Below, piece after piece: positions 1-4,966 of a stretch of DNA of 7,430 nt. The DNA comes from an uncultured beta proteobacterium (GTDB taxonomy: Bacteria > Pseudomonadota > Gammaproteobacteria > Burkholderiales > Burkholderiaceae_C). The stretch spans positions 1 through 7,430 of the forward strand of contig CAIYNH010000398.1 of NCBI GenBank assembly GCA_903927495.1, written 5' to 3'. Under the pieces are notes generated by a model. The model did no database searches. It had not been told where the DNA came from and worked only from the letters and a program-made list of their open reading frames with translations. Positions within the stretch are counted from its first letter, which is position 1, and each line of letters begins with the position of its first letter. Position numbers and translations under genes: made by a program.

Positions 1-354
1 CTCACTTAAACCTGGGCCATTTGCAGAGTCGCCCGATAAACTGGGTGCGATATTAACGATGCGGCTGTATTCGGCAGTCGGTGCCACTGACAAATCCATG
101 AACTCACGCGTGATGATGGATTGTGGCTGAGTGGCTTGCAAGCTGGCTTGAGTAGGTGCAACAGCGGAGGCCGTTCCCTTGGTTGACTCATCAGGCCGAT
201 AAGCACCAGCAGCAGTGGTGGCTCCGATAGTGCCCAAATCGATTGGAGTTTTGGCTGACTGAGCCAAAACGAGTGGTACGGCACCGACGGAAAGAAATGC
301 CACAGATAGCACTCGGCAAATGGCGTTGAGTGGAAAGGAGCAGGAATTGTTCAT
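1..354 (-). CDS. TonB-dependent outer-membrane receptor, N-terminal part (cut by window edge)
   Basis: Reading minus from the ATG at 354, an open frame of 118 codons reaches base 1 without a stop, so only the N-terminus is present. Residues 1-31 form a signal peptide: a short n-region, a hydrophobic core around VLSVAFLSVGAVPLVL and a cleavage site near LAQ-S. After a low-complexity Ala/Thr/Gln linker, residues about 79-118 contain SIITREFMDL, then AEYSRIVNIAPSLSG and NGPGLSE. This is the typical start of a TonB receptor plug domain. The product should be a 22-strand outer-membrane barrel taking up a ligand with TonB/ExbB/ExbD energy. The ligand cannot be read from this fragment. A PhoB-type promoter lies about 100 bp upstream, so a phosphate-starvation role is inferred. 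The Shine-Dalgarno before the ATG is weak. Confidence 0.85.
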   Translation of the reverse strand, partial: MNNSCSFPLNAICRVLSVAFLSVGAVPLVLAQSAKTPIDLGTIGATTAAGAYRPDESTKGTASAVAPTQASLQATQPQSIITREFMDLSVAPTAEYSRIVNIAPSLSGDSANGPGLSE

Positions 355-411
355 GGTGAGATTCGTGTTGATGGTTAAAGTGTTTGTTGAATTACTTCGG
401 CAAAGAGCTAG

Positions 412-429
412 AAGGAAACTTTTTTCCTT
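412..429 (-). repeat. Perfect inverted repeat in the receptor leader
   Basis: AAGGAAA at 412-418 and TTTCCTT at 423-429 form a perfect 7-bp stem with a 4-nt loop. It falls inside the predicted leader of the TonB receptor transcript, about 58 nt before the ATG. In the minus-strand RNA no U-run follows, so it is not an intrinsic terminator. It could be a leader hairpin affecting stability or translation, or chance. Confidence 0.4.
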
Positions 430-449
430 GCGACACAAACAAGTCGCCG

Positions 450-483
450 AGAATAGTCGCCTCATGTGACATCGCTGTGACAT
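450..483 (-). promoter_or_regulatory. PhoB box and -10 of the TonB receptor gene
   Basis: On the minus strand the 7-mer ATGTCAC occurs twice (483-477 and 472-466) with an 11-bp period and the 4-nt linker AGCG. It sits within a perfect 11-bp tandem duplication. The PhoB consensus is two CTGTCAT-like heptamers 11 bp apart, and both copies match 5 of 7 positions, including the whole TGTCA core. Exactly 10 nt after the second heptamer is TATTCT (455-450), a 4/6 match to TATAAT, which is the spacing seen in E. coli phoA. Transcription would begin near 443, giving a leader of about 90 nt. Confidence 0.8.
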
Positions 484-497
484 CGCATTGGCGGCTT

Positions 498-1250
498 CTA
501 ATCAAACTTGCCCCGCTGCCACGCCTGAACCTGCCTGGCCACCCAAGGCCCATCATCCAGTGGTAAATCATGTCCAGCCGTTGGATGAAGACTTAAAGGG
601 CATTGCCAAGCTTGGGCCATCGATTTGGAGCACTCAACCGAGACCAAATGGTCCTGTGCACTGGCCAGCAGCAAGGTGCGAACAGAGGGTTGGGCCACAG
701 CAGCACGAAAACGCGCGGCAGCAAACAACTGGCGCAGTGCGTTGGCCCTTGAAACTGGTGCATCTTGGCGCAGGGACAACCAAGATGGAAGCACTTCAGC
801 AGTGGTCTGATTAGTTGTGATACGCAAAATAGTGCGCTCCCAAACTTCAGGTGACGCGCCCAAAATGAGCAGTTTCAGCAATACCCCATAGTTGTTCGGT
901 TGCAAACGCTGGTAGAACGGACTGAAAGGCCGCATGCTGGTGTTGATGAGCACATTGGCCGCCAACTCCTGCGGATGCGCTTGTGCCCAAGCCACCGCCA
1001 CCATGGCCCCCAGCGACATTGCCAGCAGGTTGTAAGGCGGCTCCAAATGGCGCATCGCGAGCTGGGAACGGCAGTGTGCCACCATGTCCTGGATGCAAAG
1101 GGGGCTGGTCTCTTGATTGAGTTGACCGTTACCGGGCAAATCCAATGTAATCACTTGGGCTTCTGGCATGGCTTGCTGAAAATGCCCGACAAAGTAGCCC
1201 CAGTGCCGACTTTCCCGGGTGAGTCCACGCAAAAATATCCAGGTGGCCAT
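498..1250 (-). CDS. Alpha/beta-hydrolase fold protein
   Basis: This 250-residue single-domain protein has no signal peptide and is probably cytoplasmic. The N-terminus (WIFLRGLTRESRHWG, then VITLDLPGNG) matches the first strands of the alpha/beta hydrolase fold. The nucleophile elbow is AMSLG with Ser79, so Ala replaces the first Gly of the usual GxSxG. Asp200 in SAQDHLVS and His227 in TAGHDLPLDDGPW complete a plausible catalytic triad. The HG oxyanion dipeptide seen in many relatives is RG here (Arg8). The substrate is unknown; an esterase, lipase or amidase is possible. It starts 6 bp after the carboxypeptidase stop, so the two are probably co-transcribed and translationally coupled. No terminator is visible between its stop and the receptor promoter 15 bp downstream. 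Confidence 0.85.
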   Translation of the reverse strand: MATWIFLRGLTRESRHWGYFVGHFQQAMPEAQVITLDLPGNGQLNQETSPLCIQDMVAHCRSQLAMRHLEPPYNLLAMSLGAMVAVAWAQAHPQELAANVLINTSMRPFSPFYQRLQPNNYGVLLKLLILGASPEVWERTILRITTNQTTAEVLPSWLSLRQDAPVSRANALRQLFAAARFRAAVAQPSVRTLLLASAQDHLVSVECSKSMAQAWQCPLSLHPTAGHDLPLDDGPWVARQVQAWQRGKFD

Positions 1251-1256
1251 GATGAA

Positions 1257-2270
1257 TCAGTACCAGTCTTGCAACGCCTGCACGTGTTGTTGTGCCCGCG
1301 TTTCAGCGCTGGGCAACCACAAGTGGTGGCCGCAGGCAGCGCGTGATAAAAAGTCGAGCAGCAGCTGATGTTGCCGCAGTACGCGCTGTTGCCGATGCTC
1401 TATCAATGGGTTAAAAATACCGTGGCGCGAAAACAGTTGACGCGGGTTCTTTTTGACCCACAGCCAGGAACCCATTTCCAGCGTCAAGGGTAAAAAGATG
1501 CGCTGCGCGTGGTCGCTGGCTTGCAGGTACAGGTAGTCCCACACGTCACCATGTGCAAGATATTGAAGGCTTTGCGGCTCGATGATGTAACGGTGGTGGC
1601 TGTGCGACTGCACAAAAATGCTTTTGAGGGCGTGCATCTCTGCCAAATGGGCGATAGGCGCGCGGGTATGCGCATACGGAAACCAGATGCGGTCAGTGCT
1701 GCCAAACCCCGAATGACAGTCAACGCTCAAGCTGAAGTTGCGCGATAACAATTCAGCCTTCACCACCTCACAGACAGCCTGGTTTTCAATTTCCATGATT
1801 TTGTTTCTGGCGCCACGGTACCAGGGTAGCCCGGAGCTGATACGCTGGCCTCCAACCAAAAATGGAACCGCCTCACGTGCTTCGACCGGTGCATTGCGCA
1901 TCAAGTCAACACCGTTGGGGTTGGCGCGTGTGCCCAGTGCCATGCCGCCGGGGTTGACGATGGGCATGAAGACCAGACGCACCGATTCAAGTTGTCGGCG
2001 CAAGGTGCTGTCCCATTGCAAACGCATCACCAGACTTTGCAGATAGGCAATCACCACGCCGGCACCAATACGCTCCAGCCCATGAACACCACCGAAATAG
2101 CCTACCGCAGGAACGTCTGGCGAAGGGTTGCCCAGTGTGATGACATACACCGGGTAGGTGCCACCATGTGGCACACTGACCTCGCATGCAACACGCGCGT
2201 CCAGCCAGCCGGCACCCAGCTCGATGATGCGCTCAAGTGCGATCAGTTCAGGTAGTTTGGTGTTGGTCAC
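1257..2270 (-). CDS. M14-family zinc carboxypeptidase
   Basis: This 337-residue protein has the full M14 metallocarboxypeptidase signature. The HxxE zinc pair is in GGVHGLERIG (His63, Glu66), and the third zinc ligand is His186 in SVDCHSGFG. The substrate-binding run NPGG...RANPNGVDLMRN carries Arg115, Asn117 and Arg125. Glu265 in LTLEMGSW fits the catalytic glutamate. It should remove C-terminal residues from peptides or hydrolyse an amide in a related substrate; the specificity is not readable. There is no signal peptide, so it is probably cytoplasmic. The start is GTG at 2270: an in-frame TGA (2297-2295) lies nine codons upstream with no other start between. The Shine-Dalgarno is weak. It is followed after 6 bp by the alpha/beta hydrolase gene. 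No PhoB box was found upstream. Confidence 0.88.
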   Translation of the reverse strand: MTNTKLPELIALERIIELGAGWLDARVACEVSVPHGGTYPVYVITLGNPSPDVPAVGYFGGVHGLERIGAGVVIAYLQSLVMRLQWDSTLRRQLESVRLVFMPIVNPGGMALGTRANPNGVDLMRNAPVEAREAVPFLVGGQRISSGLPWYRGARNKIMEIENQAVCEVVKAELLSRNFSLSVDCHSGFGSTDRIWFPYAHTRAPIAHLAEMHALKSIFVQSHSHHRYIIEPQSLQYLAHGDVWDYLYLQASDHAQRIFLPLTLEMGSWLWVKKNPRQLFSRHGIFNPLIEHRQQRVLRQHQLLLDFLSRAACGHHLWLPSAETRAQQHVQALQDWY

Positions 2271-2311
2271 AGCAGCCGATCCAACGAAGGAAACTCAAGA
2301 TTCTGGCGCGC

Positions 2312-2327
2312 TGACATCAAGATGTCA
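2312..2327. promoter_or_regulatory. Perfect palindrome with TGACATC arms
   Basis: TGACATC (2312-2318) and GATGTCA (2321-2327) are perfect inverted arms around AA. The site lies between the divergent carboxypeptidase gene and the small plus-strand ORF. It looks like a dimeric operator. It carries a TGTCA core on each strand but not the 11-bp direct repeat of a PhoB box. The upstream ATG of the small ORF (2322) falls inside it, which favours the downstream ATG at 2382 if the palindrome is an operator. Confidence 0.4.
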
Positions 2328-2546
2328 TTTTCTACGGATATCGTGGCTGCCACTATCGCTGATTCACGGAGCATTGCCACCATGGTTTTTAGATCTGCAT
2401 TTTTTCGCACAATGGTCATTCTGGCTTGCCTGGTCTGGGGAGTTCTTGAGTTTTATGCTTTGCAGCGAACACGTTTATTGAGTCGAAGCACTGACTTCTT
2501 GCTTGGAAATCGCTCATCACGGGCAACAGCTTTCACTTTAAAGTAG
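2322..2546 (+). CDS. Small single-span membrane protein, hypothetical
   Basis: This frame encodes up to 74 residues. A second in-frame ATG at 2382 would give 54 residues beginning MVFRSAFFRT. I prefer the later start, because the first 20 residues look like random sequence and a GGAG (2369-2372) precedes it, although at a long spacing. The core, about residues 30-46 of the long form (TMVILACLVWGVLEFYAL), is a convincing transmembrane helix. It is followed by the basic stretch QRTRLLSR, predicting an inner-membrane protein with a cytoplasmic tail. It fills the gap between the carboxypeptidase and permease genes and ends 7 bp from the convergent permease stop. I do not recognise a family. The hydrophobic helix with positive flank is what argues for a real gene. 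Confidence 0.5.
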   Translation: MSFSTDIVAATIADSRSIATMVFRSAFFRTMVILACLVWGVLEFYALQRTRLLSRSTDFLLGNRSSRATAFTLK

Positions 2547-2553
2547 TCCTGAA

Positions 2554-3792
2554 CTAGCCTGAAACCAAACCTTCAGCAATGCTGCGTCTGAAGGTCAACC
2601 AGGCCGGTAGCAAGCCGATCAAGGCCCCCGAAATCACCAGTGCACCCACCAAAATTCCTTCGGATAAACCCAAGCGCACCGGCATGTCAAACCCAAGCTG
2701 CAACTGCAGCCAATGTGACAAAGCCATGGAGCCACCCCAGCCCAATAAGGCTCCAATTACAGCGCCCAAGGAGATCAACAGCGTGACCTCAATCCAGACC
2801 ACACTGAAAACATAAGCCCGTCCGGCACCCATGGCGCGCAACACCGCAAACTGTCTGCGCCGAGCCAAAAACCCGACCAGCAAAGCCATCAGTACGGCAA
2901 GCACCACCAGCACCTGAGTTGTGATGGCCAAAAGGGACATCAGGTCGCGCACATTGCCCAGCGTCAGGTACAAATCATTGAGCACTTCGGCCGGAAAAAG
3001 CGCCACACTGCGGGCATTGAGGAACTGTCCACGCAAGCGATAGGCGTCAGCCACCGAATCTGGTTTGACTGCTAGCGCGGGTATGCCAGCGACGGTTTTG
3101 GCATCCCAGGGTGGGCCGATGTGACGACCTCCCGCAGCGCCATGTTCCAGCGCCAGACCATGCACTTGCCAGACATCTTCTACCGGCACCAAAATGGCGC
3201 TGTCCCACACGTTGAGTCTGGCCGGCAAGCGACCCACCACGGTGTAACGGGTAACGGCGTGCGCCGTGTCAGCGTGGCCGTCGTCGTCATCCGGAGCATG
3301 ATGCAGGCCATGCGCCGGGCTGAATGTGGCACCTACCGCCAATGGCACGTTAGCTCCCACCACGGCCTCACCACGCCGTGCAAAAATGCGGCCCAGTGTT
3401 GGCTGCAGCGTGTTGCCGCGATTGGCAAAGTCGGCAATGGAGCCAACGATGGGATGACCCTGCCAGTTGTCGCCAAAGGCAATCGGCGCGGCGTATTTGA
3501 CCCCTTCGCTAGCAGCCACTTTTAGCCATGTTTCACCTTCCAGCAAAGGAACTGACTGAGGCCGCAGATAGACTGAAGTCAGCACCAGTTGGGTCGTACT
3601 ACCCGGTGCGCCAACCAGTAAATCAAAGTCATCGGCGGCACGCGCGCTCCCCAAGCGCAAGGACCGTTCTTGTGAAATCACCGCAATGCCAGTGGCCACC
3701 GACAGCGCCACCAACAGCACCGTAACCCAGACCAGCAGCAGGTTGCGCCGAAAATCAGCGCGCACCACAGGAAACGGGTTGAAGCAGATCAT
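2554..3792 (-). CDS. FtsX/MacB-type ABC transporter permease with His/Asp-rich periplasmic loop
   Basis: This 412-residue inner-membrane protein has the MacB/LolC topology: one transmembrane helix (about 18-40), a large periplasmic domain (about 41-285), then three helices (about 287-310, 328-352, 379-401). The cytoplasmic RRRQFAVLRAMGAGRAY segment after helix 2 is the conserved FtsX-permease coupling motif. An unusual loop at 161-178 carries His161, 164, 165, 173 and 178 with Asp168-171 and Asp175, a cluster of the kind that binds Zn2+ or Ni2+. It overlaps the ATPase gene by 4 bp (ATGA) and should be its membrane partner. Zrg-type zinc clusters pair such a permease with a similar ATPase and a DUF3299 protein, so metal handling is inferred. 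Lipoprotein release or another export role is the alternative. Confidence 0.85.
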   Translation of the reverse strand: MICFNPFPVVRADFRRNLLLVWVTVLLVALSVATGIAVISQERSLRLGSARAADDFDLLVGAPGSTTQLVLTSVYLRPQSVPLLEGETWLKVAASEGVKYAAPIAFGDNWQGHPIVGSIADFANRGNTLQPTLGRIFARRGEAVVGANVPLAVGATFSPAHGLHHAPDDDDGHADTAHAVTRYTVVGRLPARLNVWDSAILVPVEDVWQVHGLALEHGAAGGRHIGPPWDAKTVAGIPALAVKPDSVADAYRLRGQFLNARSVALFPAEVLNDLYLTLGNVRDLMSLLAITTQVLVVLAVLMALLVGFLARRRQFAVLRAMGAGRAYVFSVVWIEVTLLISLGAVIGALLGWGGSMALSHWLQLQLGFDMPVRLGLSEGILVGALVISGALIGLLPAWLTFRRSIAEGLVSG

Positions 3793-4493
3793 GGGGATGG
3801 ACTCAGGTTGTAAACGGGTGCTTCATGCAAGCGGCCACTTTGCAAAGTCATGCAGCGATCCATGCGGACAAGCAACTCCTGCTCGTGTGAGATCACAATC
3901 AGCGTGGCCCCTTGCGAGCGCGTCAAGGCCACCAGCAGTTCACCCAACTGAGTACGATGCGCCGGGTCCAGACTGGCTGTGGGCTCGTCGGCCATGACGA
4001 TGGCTGGATTGAGCAACAGCGCCCGGGCAAATGCCACCCGTTGGCGCTCCCCGCGAGACAGCAGGGCCGAGAGTCGATGCGGCGCATCCATGCCCACGGC
4101 AGCCAGCAACTCATGCGCCCGAGCTGTTACTTTGGCAGGCAAGCGCCAATAGCCGAAATAGGCTGGCAGTAACACGTTGTCCAGCGCAGTCAGGCCGTCA
4201 ATCAAATGAAAATCCTGAAAGACCAGGCCCAAATGTTCACGCCGCCAGCTTGCCAGCGCCTCGGGCTTAAGCTGACAGATATCGGTATCACCCCAGAGCA
4301 CACGACCGGCTGTGGGCGCTGAGATGCCAGCCAGGCAATGAAAGAGTGTGGTTTTACCGGCACCGGAGATTCCCCGCAGACCCAGGCTTTGGCCGGCTGT
4401 CAATTGCAGCGCAGGCACCGTCAGCAGATCGAGGGGCTGTCCTGCAAAACGAAATCGCAAGTCCTGCACTTGAAGTGGCGCGCCAGCACTCAC
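3789..4493 (-). CDS. ABC transporter ATP-binding protein, LolD/MacB subfamily
   Basis: This 234-residue ATPase has all the ABC motifs in order. They are Walker A GISGAGKTT (Lys47), Q-loop FQDFHL (Gln93), signature LSRGERQR (145-152), Walker B IVMADE (Glu170) with the DEPTASLD continuation, and the H-loop VISHE (His203). Length and the LTALDNVLLP segment fit the LolD/MacB group that pairs with FtsX-type permeases. The start is GTG at 4493, overlapping the upstream stop as GTGA, and its own stop overlaps the permease ATG as ATGA. Tight translational coupling and fixed stoichiometry are expected. It powers the permease encoded next. The transported substrate is not shown by this subunit. Confidence 0.92.
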   Translation of the reverse strand: MSAGAPLQVQDLRFRFAGQPLDLLTVPALQLTAGQSLGLRGISGAGKTTLFHCLAGISAPTAGRVLWGDTDICQLKPEALASWRREHLGLVFQDFHLIDGLTALDNVLLPAYFGYWRLPAKVTARAHELLAAVGMDAPHRLSALLSRGERQRVAFARALLLNPAIVMADEPTASLDPAHRTQLGELLVALTRSQGATLIVISHEQELLVRMDRCMTLQSGRLHEAPVYNLSPSP

Positions 4494-4966
4494 AGCTTGG
4501 AAACCTTGGCTTCAACCACACGCACCTGGCTGACAAAGCCTGATTGTGGGTCAGTCCAGGAACCCATCTCCAGGGTACCCGTCACTTCAATGCGGCGCGA
4601 AAAATTCACTGGAGCCAGCGTGTCACGCAGGTAGATCACCACAATGTCCACCGGCCACTGGGCATCTGATGCACAAAACGGGCACACCGCCACGGGTTCG
4701 CGCGTCAAGACAAAAAATTTGCTCTCTGGTTTTAGTGGGGGTGCCATGAAACCACGCATTCGCACTGTCTTGCTTTTCAGAGCCTTGGCCTGATCCGAAT
4801 ACACCATACCCAGCACGCCAACCGATTTGTACAACGAGTCAAACGTCAGTAGATTATCAAAACTGATAGCGTCTGATGCTTGTACGACGGGTGCTACAGC
4901 CACTAATGGCAAAAGTAAAAACGCCCGACGCAAAACTGCGCCGGGCGTTTGATGCAGTGACAGCAT
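4490..4966 (-). CDS. Exported DUF3299-like protein with CPFC motif
   Basis: This 158-residue protein has a signal peptide at 1-30 (RRAFLLLPLVAVAPVVQA, cleavage before SDAISF), so the mature part is periplasmic. The mature region reads YSDQAKALKSKTVRMRGFMAPP, then FFVLTREP and a CPFC pair (Cys95, Cys98), then a beta-rich C-terminus. The pattern of a 'GFM.P' strand followed by a cysteine pair resembles DUF3299 small exported proteins found beside LolD/FtsX-type transporters in zinc-regulated clusters; I assign this by memory of the pattern. The cysteines could bind metal or be redox active. The ATG at 4966 overlaps the phoA stop by one base (TAATG), with AAAGAAG just ahead. A TTG at codon 12 would also give a clean signal peptide starting MRRAF. 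A terminator-like hairpin overlies codons 6-16. Confidence 0.75.
   Translation of the reverse strand: MLSLHQTPGAVLRRAFLLLPLVAVAPVVQASDAISFDNLLTFDSLYKSVGVLGMVYSDQAKALKSKTVRMRGFMAPPLKPESKFFVLTREPVAVCPFCASDAQWPVDIVVIYLRDTLAPVNFSRRIEVTGTLEMGSWTDPQSGFVSQVRVVEAKVSKL
4911..4950 (-). terminator. Intrinsic-terminator-like hairpin inside the DUF3299 gene start
   Basis: The arms are at 4937-4950 and 4919-4932, 14 bp each with a 4-nt loop at 4933-4936. In minus-strand RNA the arms pair throughout, with one G-U. The GC-rich core CGCCCGGCGCA is followed by UUUUUACUUUU (4921-4911). It lies about 16 nt after the phoA stop codon, where a phoA terminator is expected, but within the first codons of the next gene. 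It probably ends a fraction of phoA transcripts and lets the rest continue into the transporter genes. Confidence 0.7.

Noticed and set aside
6..284. 92-codon minus-strand frame at the left edge
   Set aside because: It is out of frame with the receptor N-terminus that starts at 354, which has a signal peptide and plug motif. This frame has neither.
412..429. Intrinsic terminator between hydrolase and receptor genes
   Set aside because: It lies downstream of the receptor promoter, and no U-run follows the stem in the minus-strand RNA.
488..814. Plus-strand frames opposite the hydrolase C-terminus
   Set aside because: They are antisense to a well-supported gene and have no protein-like features.
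900..1346. 148-codon plus-strand frame
   Set aside because: It is antisense to the hydrolase and the end of the carboxypeptidase, with no ribosome binding site or domain.
2312..2327. PhoB box upstream of the carboxypeptidase gene
   Set aside because: TGTCA occurs on both strands as a palindrome, but no second half-site lies 11 bp away in direct orientation.
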